7,627 nucleotides of DNA from Pseudomonadota bacterium (GTDB lineage Bacteria > Myxococcota_A > Polyangia > Fen-1088): assembly GCA_017881285.1 (NCBI GenBank), contig JADGRD010000153.1:1-7627 (forward strand), in the 5' to 3' direction. Made by a program: the position numbers and the translations under genes. The notes under the pieces are model-generated. The model was not told the origin of the DNA, made no database searches, and saw nothing but the letters and a program-made list of their open reading frames with translations. This document shows positions 1 through 5,838 of this stretch, piece after piece (positions within the stretch are counted from its first letter, which is position 1; every line of letters begins with the position of its first letter).

Positions 1-864
1 GGCCGCCGGCGGCAAGGGGAAGGGCGGCGACGCCGCGGCGTAGAAATTGTCGAGATTCGCGGCCGACCAGCCCACCTTGTTCTGATCGAGGTTCCAGCCG
101 AAGGAGGTGCGCACCTTGCGGAACCACGCCACGCCGGCGTTGACCTCGAAGCCGTAGGAGCGCAAGCGGGTGTTGCGCATGGGTTCGAGGGGCATGCCCG
201 CGAGGTTCGTATTGCTGTACTCGGGGATGATCAGCGACTGGTAGCGGCCCTTGAGGGTGAAGAACCCCCACGAGCCCCAGAATGCCGGATCGTCGTACGC
301 GACGATGACCCCCGAATCCACGTTCGACACACGTCCGCCGATGAGCCCGCGCTTGCCGCGGCCAAAGAGATTGCCGTGGGCGAGGAGGCCGCCGGCCGAG
401 ATATTCCCGGGAGAGTAGGAGAACGTGGGCAGCGGCGCCCAGGGGAATTTCTCGGTGATGACGATGACGACACGCACGCCCTCGCCGTGCGGCTCCCAGT
501 AGACGTTCACATCGGCGAACATGCCCGAGGTGTGCAGGCGCTCGCGTGCGATGTCGAGGGTGTCGGAGTGCAGCGCATCGCCGATGGAGATGCCGGCGAT
601 GGAGCGGACGGTTTCCTCGTCGGTGCGCACCGAGTTCAGCACGCGCACGTCGGTGATGATCTCTTCCTGCGCCAACGCGCGCGACGAGCCGAGCAGGCAG
701 AGGAGGGCGAGGACGAGCTGGGTCGCGTGGGAAGTCCGCCGGCTTTGCCAGCGCTTCGCGTGGCGAACCATCGTGGGAGGGCATGGCAACCCTTCCAGGG
801 TTCCCATCTCAGTCGCGTGGGAAGTCCACGCCTTCGCGTGGCGAACCATCTCCGTGGAGTGCAT
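1..864 (-). CDS. Omp85/BamA-family outer membrane protein (POTRA + start of beta-barrel), partial
   Basis: The 3' end of this gene lies beyond the left edge. Reading starts in frame at ATG codons 864, 849, 807 or 771 and stays open to base 1; a stop precedes 864. Counted from the 771 start, residues 1-34 form a signal peptide: a basic front, the hydrophobic core LVLALLCLL, and an ALA cleavage site before Gln35. Residues 36-107 look like one POTRA domain (ITDVRVLNSVRTDEETV, then IGDALHSDTLDIARERL, then GMFADVNVYWEP). After the linker EKFPWAPLP, residues 117 onward alternate as in outer-membrane beta-strands (FSYSPGNISAGGLLAHGNLFGRGKR region; YDDPAFWGSWGFF). Omp85 proteins insert or secrete proteins across the outer membrane. 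A single POTRA argues against canonical BamA and for a TamA-like, two-partner or other D15-type member. The first 15-40 residues are encoded by a repeat element (separate entry), so the true start is uncertain; 771 gives the most normal signal peptide. It lies 78 bp downstream of the DUF2723 gene. Confidence 0.8.
   Translation of the reverse strand, partial: MHSTEMVRHAKAWTSHATEMGTLEGLPCPPTMVRHAKRWQSRRTSHATQLVLALLCLLGSSRALAQEEIITDVRVLNSVRTDEETVRSIAGISIGDALHSDTLDIARERLHTSGMFADVNVYWEPHGEGVRVVIVITEKFPWAPLPTFSYSPGNISAGGLLAHGNLFGRGKRGLIGGRVSNVDSGVIVAYDDPAFWGSWGFFTLKGRYQSLIIPEYSNTNLAGMPLEPMRNTRLRSYGFEVNAGVAWFRKVRTSFGWNLDQNKVGWSAANLDNFYAAASPPFPLPPAA
721..850 (-). repeat. Dispersed palindromic repeat, copy 1, overlapping the start of the Omp85 gene
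   Basis: Two direct copies of a split unit are visible on the plus strand. Each has GTCGCGTGGGAAGTCC (722-737 and 812-827), a variable spacer (16 nt and 4 nt), and CTTCGCGTGGCGAACCATC (754-772 and 832-850). Between them is an imperfect inverted repeat, TGGCAACCCT (784-793) with AGGGTTCCCA (797-806), with a 3-nt loop and one mismatch. On the minus strand the element is read into the N-terminus of the Omp85 reading frame and supplies ATG codons at 849, 807 and 771. A diverged copy in the opposite orientation lies at 5761-5838. No transposase or terminal duplication is visible, so a REP-like or small non-autonomous element is the best description. Confidence 0.75.
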
Positions 865-942
865 GCGGGGGTCACTCTAGCAGGCGAAGGGCCGCGTGGG
901 CATCACCGAAGGTGCTTCTGCGCGTGGCATCGAACCGGAGGG

Positions 943-3099
943 TCAGCGACCTCCAGGGCGTGGCCGCCGGTGCTGTTCCACGTACTGTCGCGCTGCCGGG
1001 GTGTCCGCGTCGGAGGGATCGGCGCGCTCGATGAATTTCTCGTAGGCGATGGCCACGCGCGGGGCGAACGTGGGATCGACGTGGGACAGGATCTCGTAGC
1101 CGATCCCGAGATCCTTGAATACGGTGGGGCCAATCCGGAGCCGGCGCATGCCGCGATAGGCGCGGATGCCCAGCGCATCGTCGCCGCCGGCCTTGGCGAT
1201 GATGTCCTCGAGCAGGGCGACCGAATTGCGCGCGGGCGCCGGGGCGTTGCCGGAGTCGGTGCTGTAGACCAGCGAGAGATGGGCGCGGCCGGCCTGCGTG
1301 GTCATGACGAGCCCGCCGAGCATGTTCTCCCAGGATCCGTCGCGCGCGCCGAGCGCGGGCACGACATCGTAGTTGCCCATGGCCTGGCGATCGCGGGCTA
1401 GCCATTCGCTGAAACTCGGGAAGTCCCCGGCGGGCACCAGCGGGTGCACGAGCCCGTTGGTCGCCAGCTTGTAGCCGTCTTTCCAGCTCTCGTCCCAGGT
1501 TTCGAGGCGGTCGATGACCACCAGGGGCCGGCCGGGGTTGCCGTCGAGCAGTTTCTTGATGTTCCAGCCGCGCCGACCGTAGCCGCCCTCGGGCAGGAAG
1601 AAATCCGGGTGGAGCTTCCGCTTGCGCGCGCCGTACCAGGAAAAGCCGAGGAGCTCGCGATCGAGGTGGATGATGTCGGGCCGCAGCTTCTCGACCTCGC
1701 GGAAATAGAAGACCGCGCCGGTGAGGTGATCGCCCATCGTGATCACGATGGCGTTCTTGGGCACCGAGGCGAAAGCGGTGGTGACGAAGTCGGGGAAGAC
1801 GCGGTTGTGTCTCTGGTTGCACTCGCCGCCGTGGGCGGCCACGCCGGCGCCGAGGAGCAACAAGGCGCAGGCGGGCGCCCAGCGCGCGCGCCGCTCGACG
1901 GACGCGAACCGCGCGCGCAGGGCGCGTCCGAGCCATGCGAAACCCAGGCCAGCCGCCAGCGCGAGCATGAGGTCGGACTGGATGCAGAAGCGGGACAGCA
2001 CCGTCACGTAGAGATCCTTCGCCATCGACAGGTTGGAGAGGGCGCAGAAGACCAGCACGTAGCCGCCGAGGATGGCGGCCAGGACGTAGGCGCGGCCGCG
2101 CTCGCGGCGGGCCTTGAGCGCGCCGTACAGCCCGAGGCTGGCCAAGAGCGGCCCGATCCAGAAGAAGCGCGGGAAGGAGTGGCCGAGCATCTGCCAGAGG
2201 GTCGGGAAGAAGGTTCCTTCCTCGACAAAGGGGCTGCCCTTGCTGGCTTGGCCCATGCTGAAGGTGCCGTAGTTGCGGCGCAAGATGTGGGCGAGGAGGC
2301 CATCCCATGTGGTCTGGTCACCCCACGACACCGCGGCCTGCGAGTGCGACGCCACCCAGAGATAGGCGTAGGGGGCAAGTCCAGCCAGCCCGAGGGCGAG
2401 GGCAAGCGCGACGCCGCGGACGCCGAGGTGGCGCCGCGCTACCCACAGCGAACGCAGGGCGAGCGGCGCCCCCACGAACACGAAGGTGTGGTGGTTGCAC
2501 ATGGCGAGGCCGCAGGTGAGCAGCAAGGCGAAGACGCGACGGCGGACCCGCGCGGGTTCGGAGCCGGATTCGGTCGTCCGCTCGATCGACAACCAGAGCA
2601 GGAACGCGACTGCCACGAAGAGGGCGTTGAGCCCGAAGACCTCGGCCGAGGTGGCGTGCCGCCAGACCACGGTGTTGGTGCCGAAGAGCGCGGCGGCCAC
2701 CAGGCCCGCCGCCGCCTCGCGCGTCCACAGCTGGACCGCGGCGCAGACCACGGCCCCTGCCGCCGCCGTCGCCGTGGCGGAGAGCAGGTTCACCCGCCAC
2801 GCGGGCGCATGTTCGAGGGGAAGCGCCGCGAAGAGGCGCGCCAGCATGGCGAAGAGCGGATAGCCCGGCGGATGGGGCACGCCGCCGGTGAGCGCCGCGG
2901 TGGTGAGCTCGCCGCTGTCGCCGCCCATGATCGAAGGGGCCAGGGTCGCGACGTAGAGGGCGAAGAGGCCCGCGCAGGCAACCAGGGGTGCCAGCCAACG
3001 GCGTCCGAGGAGGAACGCCGGGCTTTCTTGCGACGCAATGGCTTGGGCCGCAGGCCCTGGGGCTAGGCCTCTCGCTTTACCGCGCTTGCGCTTGCCCAT
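943..3099 (-). CDS. DUF2723 (GT117-type) polytopic membrane protein, probable lipid-linked-sugar glycosyltransferase
   Basis: A 718-residue protein with a basic N-terminus and many hydrophobic segments. The first third carries the DUF2723 hallmarks: ATLAPSIMGGDSGEL (51-65) with acidic residues Asp61 and Glu64, GVPHPPGYPL (73-82) and WRVN (101-104). An NHHT motif follows in a later membrane segment. The soluble C-terminal part contains a MGDHLTGAVFYFREVEKL stretch followed by RPDIIHLDRELLGFSWYG, the usual second conserved block of the family. DUF2723 proteins resemble GT-C glycosyltransferases; the human member TMEM260 is a protein O-mannosyltransferase assigned to CAZy GT117. By analogy this one probably transfers a sugar from a lipid carrier to an extracytoplasmic acceptor, with the DSGE loop as the catalytic region; the substrate is unknown. 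It begins 3 nt after the ankyrin gene stop, with no clear SD of its own, so translational coupling is likely. It may act with the downstream Omp85 protein. Confidence 0.88.
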   Translation of the reverse strand: MGKRKRGKARGLAPGPAAQAIASQESPAFLLGRRWLAPLVACAGLFALYVATLAPSIMGGDSGELTTAALTGGVPHPPGYPLFAMLARLFAALPLEHAPAWRVNLLSATATAAAGAVVCAAVQLWTREAAAGLVAAALFGTNTVVWRHATSAEVFGLNALFVAVAFLLWLSIERTTESGSEPARVRRRVFALLLTCGLAMCNHHTFVFVGAPLALRSLWVARRHLGVRGVALALALGLAGLAPYAYLWVASHSQAAVSWGDQTTWDGLLAHILRRNYGTFSMGQASKGSPFVEEGTFFPTLWQMLGHSFPRFFWIGPLLASLGLYGALKARRERGRAYVLAAILGGYVLVFCALSNLSMAKDLYVTVLSRFCIQSDLMLALAAGLGFAWLGRALRARFASVERRARWAPACALLLLGAGVAAHGGECNQRHNRVFPDFVTTAFASVPKNAIVITMGDHLTGAVFYFREVEKLRPDIIHLDRELLGFSWYGARKRKLHPDFFLPEGGYGRRGWNIKKLLDGNPGRPLVVIDRLETWDESWKDGYKLATNGLVHPLVPAGDFPSFSEWLARDRQAMGNYDVVPALGARDGSWENMLGGLVMTTQAGRAHLSLVYSTDSGNAPAPARNSVALLEDIIAKAGGDDALGIRAYRGMRRLRIGPTVFKDLGIGYEILSHVDPTFAPRVAIAYEKFIERADPSDADTPAARQYVEQHRRPRPGGR

Positions 3100-3102
3100 G
3101 AC

Positions 3103-3588
3103 TCAATTGGCGGTAAAGGCGCGGCTGCCCAGCCGGACGGCCAGCTCCCGGGGGGTCACGCCCTCACAGTTGGCCAGGTCGTCGCGCGCCCCGTTCTCAA
3201 GGAGGAAATGGACAATCTCGTCGCGGCCGCGCGCCGCGGCCACCGCCCGCCACAGCACCGAGTTGCCGTCCTCGTCGCGGGCATTCACGTCCGCGCCCTT
3301 GCCCACCAGGATGCGCGCGATCTCCGGCGCGTGCTCCTGGGCCGCGAAGTGTAGCGGCGTGAACCCCTGGTCGTCCTGGGCGTTGACGTTGGCGCCGGAC
3401 TCGATGAGCAGGCCGACGAGCCCCACGCTGTTACCCAGCACGGCTTGGTGCAGGGGGGTGCGCTGGTCCTCGTCGCGGACGTCGGGGCTGACGCCGCGGG
3501 CGAGCAGGTCGCGCACGCGCAGGAAGTCGCACACAAAAGCGGCTGCGCGAAGTTGCGCGTCCAGGTCCTCGGGCTTGTCTCGCTCCAC
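3103..3588 (-). CDS. Small ankyrin-repeat protein
   Basis: A 161-residue protein made almost wholly of ankyrin repeats. A degenerate capping repeat (about residues 11-38, with LLARGVSPDVRD) is followed by repeats at about 39-71 (TPLHQAV ... LIESGANVNA), 72-104 (TPLHFAAQEHAPEIARILV) and 105-138 (LLENGA), and a C-terminal cap (GVTPRELAVRLG). TPLH tetrapeptides and GANVNA/GADVNAR turns are diagnostic. Such proteins are protein-binding scaffolds, and the partner cannot be told from sequence. The start is uncertain. GTG at 3588 is the only ATG/GTG/TTG in the frame between the hexamer tract and the first repeat, and it has only a weak purine run (AAGAAAAG) upstream. The frame stays open upstream through a His/Asp/Gly-repeat stretch and on through antisense of plsY, but no usable start is found close to that stretch. 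It is first in a run with the DUF2723 gene (3-nt gap). Confidence 0.8.
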   Translation of the reverse strand: MERDKPEDLDAQLRAAAFVCDFLRVRDLLARGVSPDVRDEDQRTPLHQAVLGNSVGLVGLLIESGANVNAQDDQGFTPLHFAAQEHAPEIARILVGKGADVNARDEDGNSVLWRAVAAARGRDEIVHFLLENGARDDLANCEGVTPRELAVRLGSRAFTAN

Positions 3589-3654
3589 GGGGCTTTTCTT
3601 ATCAGGCCCCGCGCTTTCTGCCCACCCAGGATCGCCACCCGGTCTCCACTTGTC

Positions 3655-3726
3655 GTGGCCGTGGTCGTGGCCGTGGTCGTGGTCGTGGTCGTGGCCGTGG
3701 TCGTGGTCGTGGTCGTGGCCGTGGTC
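3655..3726. repeat. GTGGYC hexamer tandem repeat between divergent genes
   Basis: Twelve perfect in-register hexamers occur with the pattern C, T, C, T, T, T, C, T, T, T, C, T (GTGGCC = C, GTGGTC = T). This gives a 24-bp higher-order period in the centre. The tract fills much of the 162-bp gap between the ankyrin gene start (3588, minus) and plsY (3751, plus). Read on the minus strand in the ankyrin frame it would encode alternating Asp-His and Gly-His dipeptides. Read on the plus strand in the plsY frame it would encode a Val/Ala run. Hexamer gain or loss would not change either frame but would change promoter spacing or tract length. Confidence 0.9.
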
Positions 3727-3735
3727 GGACTGATC

Positions 3736-3741
3736 TATGAT
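3736..3741 (+). promoter_or_regulatory. Possible -10 element for plsY
   Basis: TATGAT matches the TATAAT consensus at five of six positions and ends 9 nt before the plsY ATG. Transcription would then start at or very near the start codon, giving a leaderless or near-leaderless mRNA, which fits the absence of an SD sequence. No good -35 hexamer is present at the expected spacing; that position falls inside the GTGGYC tract. This is weak evidence. Confidence 0.3.
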
Positions 3742-3750
3742 GCCCGCCCG

Positions 3751-4329
3751 ATGCTCACCTTCGCCGTGCTCCTCGCCGCCTTCCTGGTAGGTTCGATCCC
3801 GACGGGCGTGCTGGTCGCGCGCAGCCGGGGCGTGGATCTGCGCAGGGTGGGAAGCGGCAACATCGGCGCCACCAACGTGGGCCGCGCGCTCGGAAAGAAG
3901 TGGGCCACCTTCGTGCTCATGGTCGACGCGGGCAAGGGCGCCTTGCCCGTGCTCGTCCTCGACCGGTACCTGTCCGATCCCTGGCTGCCCGCGCTCGGCG
4001 GCTTGGCGGCCGTCCTCGGGCAGGCCTTCTCGATCTTTCTGCGCGGCCGCGGTGGCAAGGGCGTGGCTACCTCGCTGGGCGCGGGTCTGGCGCTGGCGCC
4101 CCTGCCCGCCCTGGCCTGCCTGGGGACGTTCGTGGTCTTCTTCGCCGCGTTCCGCATCGTCTCCATCGGCTCGCTCGCGGCCGTGACGTGCTTTCCCCTG
4201 TTTCTCTGGCTCTTTCACCTCGCCACGGCGCCGCGCTTGACTTTTGCCCTCGCCGTGGCGGTTCTGGTCACCGTCCGCCACCGGGCGAATCTGGGCCGGC
4301 TCGCTCGCGGCGAGGAACATCGCGCCTGA
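3751..4329 (+). CDS. plsY: Acyl-phosphate:glycerol-3-phosphate acyltransferase
   Basis: PlsY transfers a fatty acyl group from acyl-phosphate to glycerol-3-phosphate, making lysophosphatidic acid, the first step of phospholipid synthesis in most bacteria. It is an inner-membrane protein. This 192-residue copy has the normal length and order: a first membrane segment with FLVGSIPTGVLVAR (11-24), motif 1 GSGNIGATNVGR (34-45), AGKG (60-63), the glycine-rich motif 2 GRGGKGVAT (99-107), further hydrophobic segments, and the C-terminal RHRANLGRLARGEE (176-189). One oddity: the conserved GH..P.F just before motif 2 reads GQAFSIF here, so His and Pro are replaced by Gln and Ser. ATG 3751 is chosen because it aligns with the family N-terminus. 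Upstream in-frame GTG codons lie in the hexamer tract and would add only a Val/Ala run. No SD is visible. ppnP follows 39 bp downstream. Confidence 0.95.
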   Translation: MLTFAVLLAAFLVGSIPTGVLVARSRGVDLRRVGSGNIGATNVGRALGKKWATFVLMVDAGKGALPVLVLDRYLSDPWLPALGGLAAVLGQAFSIFLRGRGGKGVATSLGAGLALAPLPALACLGTFVVFFAAFRIVSIGSLAAVTCFPLFLWLFHLATAPRLTFALAVAVLVTVRHRANLGRLARGEEHRA

Positions 4330-4356
4330 TCGTTGCGCCCGGCGCGCCGCAATGGC

Positions 4357-4360
4357 AGGG
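4357..4360 (+). promoter_or_regulatory. Ribosome binding site deciding the ppnP start
   Basis: AGGG sits 8 nt before ATG 4369. This supports 4369 over an upstream in-frame TTG (4333) and a downstream in-frame ATG (4387). Confidence 0.5.
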
Positions 4361-4368
4361 TGCCCGCC

Positions 4369-4698
4369 ATGTCCAGCGCCATCCCCATGGAATTTCCGCA
4401 CGTCACCGCGGTTTGCAAGGCCAACCTCTACTTCGGCGGCAAGGTGGCAAGCCACACCCTGCTCTTCGCCGACGGGTCGAAGAAGACCCTCGGGCTCATC
4501 TACCCGGGCGAGTACCACTTCGGCACCGGCGCGCCCGAGAAGATGGAGATCGTGGCCGGCGCGTGCCGGGTCAAGCTCGACGGTGGCGCCGCCTGGCAAC
4601 CCTACAGCGCGGGAACCTTCTTCCGCGTACCAGGCGGAAGCGGCTTCACCGTCGCCGTCGAGGGCGACATCGCCGAGTACATCTGCTCGTTCGAGTAG
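4369..4698 (+). CDS. ppnP: Pyrimidine/purine nucleoside phosphorylase (DUF1255, cupin fold)
   Basis: This 109-residue protein matches the PpnP/YaiE family (the E. coli protein is 94 residues). PpnP phosphorolyses several purine and pyrimidine nucleosides to free base and ribose-1-phosphate in the cytoplasm, for nucleoside salvage. Family blocks visible are NLYFGGKVASH (19-29), LGLIYPGEYHFGTGAPEKM (41-59), VAGACRVKL (62-70), WQPYSAGTFFRVPGGSGF (76-93) and the C-terminal YICSF (104-108). About 15 residues at the N-terminus are not part of the usual family core; the alternative ATG 4387 would shorten this by six. The gene follows plsY by 39 bp on the same strand and is probably cotranscribed, with no obvious functional link to it. 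It converges on bioB. Confidence 0.93.
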   Translation: MSSAIPMEFPHVTAVCKANLYFGGKVASHTLLFADGSKKTLGLIYPGEYHFGTGAPEKMEIVAGACRVKLDGGAAWQPYSAGTFFRVPGGSGFTVAVEGDIAEYICSFE

Positions 4699-4714
4699 CG
4701 CAACCCTCCTTTCC

Positions 4715-4734
4715 GCGGCCGCGGCAGCGGCCGC
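4715..4734. terminator. Hairpin downstream of ppnP
   Basis: GCGGCCGC at 4715-4722 is repeated at 4727-4734 with a 4-nt loop, and each arm is itself palindromic, so the pair can form an 8-bp all-GC stem 16 nt after the ppnP stop. No U-run follows on either strand, so it is not a classical intrinsic terminator. It could still pause or stabilise the 3' end of the plsY-ppnP transcript. Confidence 0.35.
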
Positions 4735-4737
4735 ATT

Positions 4738-4800
4738 GCCTCGCCCGCGCGTCTTCGCAAAGCGGGAGAGGCCGGCGCGCGAAGCGCGACCGGTGAGGGC
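4738..4800. repeat. REP-like hairpin element between convergent ppnP and bioB
   Basis: The strongest stem is CCGGCGCGC (4772-4780) with GCGCG-A-CCGG (4784-4793) around a GAA loop. The flanks are a loosely complementary GCCTCGCCCGCG and GGTGAGGGCC, with AGCGGGAGAGGCC inside. The layout resembles the GGGAGAGG...GGTGAGGG palindromic repeats I know from intergenic regions of other GC-rich proteobacteria. It sits just past the bioB stop and may serve as an end signal for both transcripts. Only one copy is in the window, so repeat status rests on resemblance. Confidence 0.4.
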
Positions 4801-5745
4801 CTAATGCAACGACGCCGGCCGCAGGCCGGCGTCGCGCAGGAGCTTGTGGTCGCTGTCCACGTCGGGATTCCCGGTGGTGAGCAGTTTCTCCCCGAAGAAG
4901 ATCGAGTTCGCGCCCGCGAGGAAGCACAGCACCTGCGCCTCGCGCGAGAGCCCGGCCCGGCCGGCGGACAGACGCACGCGCGCCGCGGGCATGACGATGC
5001 GGGCGGTGGCGATCATGCGCACGAGCTCCAGCGCATCGACGGCAGGCCGCTCGCCGAGAGGCGTGCCCTTGACGGGTACCAGCGCGTTGATGGGCACGCT
5101 CTCCGGCGGCGGGTCGAGGTTCGCCAGGGTGACCAGCATCGCGCAGCGGTCGTCGATGGATTCGCCCATGCCGATGATGCCGCCGCTGCACACCTTGATG
5201 CCGGCCTTGCGCACGCGCGCCAGGGTGGCCAGCCGGTCGTCGTAGCCGTGCGTGGTGATGATGTTGCCGTAGAACTCGCGCGAGGTGTCGACGTTGTGGT
5301 TGTAGACGGTCAGCCCGGCCTGCGCGAGACGATCGGTCTGCGCGTCGGTGAGCATGCCGAGGGTGATGCACGCCTCCAGGCCCAGCCCGCGCACGGCGCG
5401 CACCATGCCGAGGACGCGCTCGAAGGACTCACCGTCCTGCGGGTTCCGCCCCGCAGTGCCCATGCAGAAGCGCGTGGCGCCCGCGGCCTGCGCCCGCTGC
5501 GCGGCCGCGACGACCTCGTCCACCGAGAGTATCTGGTCGCGCCGGACGCCCGTGTCGTAGTGGCTCGACTGCGGGCAGTAGGCGCAGTCCTCGGGGCAGC
5601 CGCCCGTCTTGACCGAGAGGAGCGAGCAGAGTTGCACCTCGTCGGGCCGATGGTGCTCGCGGTGCACCTGCTGCGCCTTGAAGATGAGCTCGGGGATTGG
5701 GAGATCGTGGATCGCCCGCAGATCTGCGACGGTGTACTTGGGCAC
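4801..5745 (-). CDS. bioB: Biotin synthase
   Basis: BioB is a radical-SAM enzyme that inserts sulfur into dethiobiotin, the last step of biotin synthesis. From GTG 5745 the protein has 314 residues. It keeps every known key residue: Cys50, Cys54 and Cys57 of the CxxxCxxC [4Fe-4S]/SAM site (GGCPEDCAYC); Cys94 (RFCMGTAG), Cys126 (ACITLGML) and Cys186 (KVCSGGIIGMGE) with Arg263 (RLSAGR) for the [2Fe-2S] sulfur donor; and the YNHNVDTSREFYG block (148-160). It is therefore expected to be active. The frame is open further up to GTG 5832, which would add 29 residues, but those are encoded by the repeat element at 5761-5838 and resemble nothing in BioB. GTG 5745 starts at the family N-terminus (PKYTVADLRAI). 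Neither start has a good SD. It follows the toroid-protein gene on the same strand, 92 bp from its stop. No other biotin gene is nearby. Confidence 0.95.
   Translation of the reverse strand: MPKYTVADLRAIHDLPIPELIFKAQQVHREHHRPDEVQLCSLLSVKTGGCPEDCAYCPQSSHYDTGVRRDQILSVDEVVAAAQRAQAAGATRFCMGTAGRNPQDGESFERVLGMVRAVRGLGLEACITLGMLTDAQTDRLAQAGLTVYNHNVDTSREFYGNIITTHGYDDRLATLARVRKAGIKVCSGGIIGMGESIDDRCAMLVTLANLDPPPESVPINALVPVKGTPLGERPAVDALELVRMIATARIVMPAARVRLSAGRAGLSREAQVLCFLAGANSIFFGEKLLTTGNPDVDSDHKLLRDAGLRPASLH
4811..4833. terminator. Perfect inverted repeat inside the 3' end of bioB
   Basis: GACGCCGGCC (4811-4820) and GGCCGGCGTC (4824-4833) form a perfect 10-bp GC stem with a 3-nt loop. It covers the codons for the last BioB residues (GLRPA region) and ends 8 nt before the stop codon. 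It could help define the bioB mRNA end, alone or with the hairpin at 4772-4793. No U-run follows. Confidence 0.3.
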
Positions 5746-5760
5746 GGCCGTCTTCTTACC

Positions 5761-5838
5761 ATGGGAACCCTGACAGGGTTCCCACTGCTTCCCGCGATGC
5801 TGCGCTGCCGGCAGAGCCGGCAGGCTCCGCACGCGATC
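5761..5838 (+). repeat. Dispersed palindromic repeat, copy 2, between toroid gene and bioB
   Basis: It holds two inverted repeats: TGGGAACCCTG (5762-5772) with CAGGGTTCCCA (5774-5784), perfect 11-bp arms around one base; and CTGCCGGC (5805-5812) with GCCGGCAG (5816-5823). Read on the plus strand, its order of blocks matches copy 1 read on the minus strand: ATGGGAACCCTG, AGGGTT.CCA, a CCC.CGATG block, GCGCTG...AGCCGGC, then a CACGCGA. end. Copy 2 lacks about 12 nt after the GATG block. The two copies are thus homologous and in opposite orientation. This copy fills the intergenic gap, reaches the stop codon of the upstream gene, and extends the bioB reading frame by up to 29 codons. Confidence 0.7.

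Noticed and set aside
722..850. CRISPR array
   Set aside because: There are only two direct units, with internal spacers of different length, an inverted repeat between them, and a diverged copy elsewhere. No cas gene is present.
376..1401. Plus-strand open frame of 341 codons
   Set aside because: It is antisense to the Omp85 gene and the end of the DUF2723 gene, runs through the repeat element, and has no family resemblance.
872..2308. Minus-strand open frame of 478 codons
   Set aside because: It is a shifted frame of the DUF2723 gene, arginine-rich with no domain; the DUF2723 frame has clear motifs.
1444..3066. Long plus-strand open frame of 540 codons
   Set aside because: It is wholly antisense to the DUF2723 gene, with Gly/Arg/Glu-rich low-complexity sequence and no recognisable domain.
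3655..3726. CRISPR or iteron-type origin
   Set aside because: Contiguous 6-bp units without spacers, next to housekeeping genes and with no replication protein, do not fit either.
3445..3750. Extension of PlsY upstream through the hexamer tract
   Set aside because: It would add a Val/Ala homopolymer-like run and antisense ankyrin sequence; PlsY proteins normally begin at the residue matching ATG 3751.
3589..4599. Upstream extension of the ankyrin reading frame to a 498-residue protein
   Set aside because: Most of it is antisense to plsY and ppnP, which are certain genes. Its charged low-complexity composition is that of a GC-rich shadow frame.
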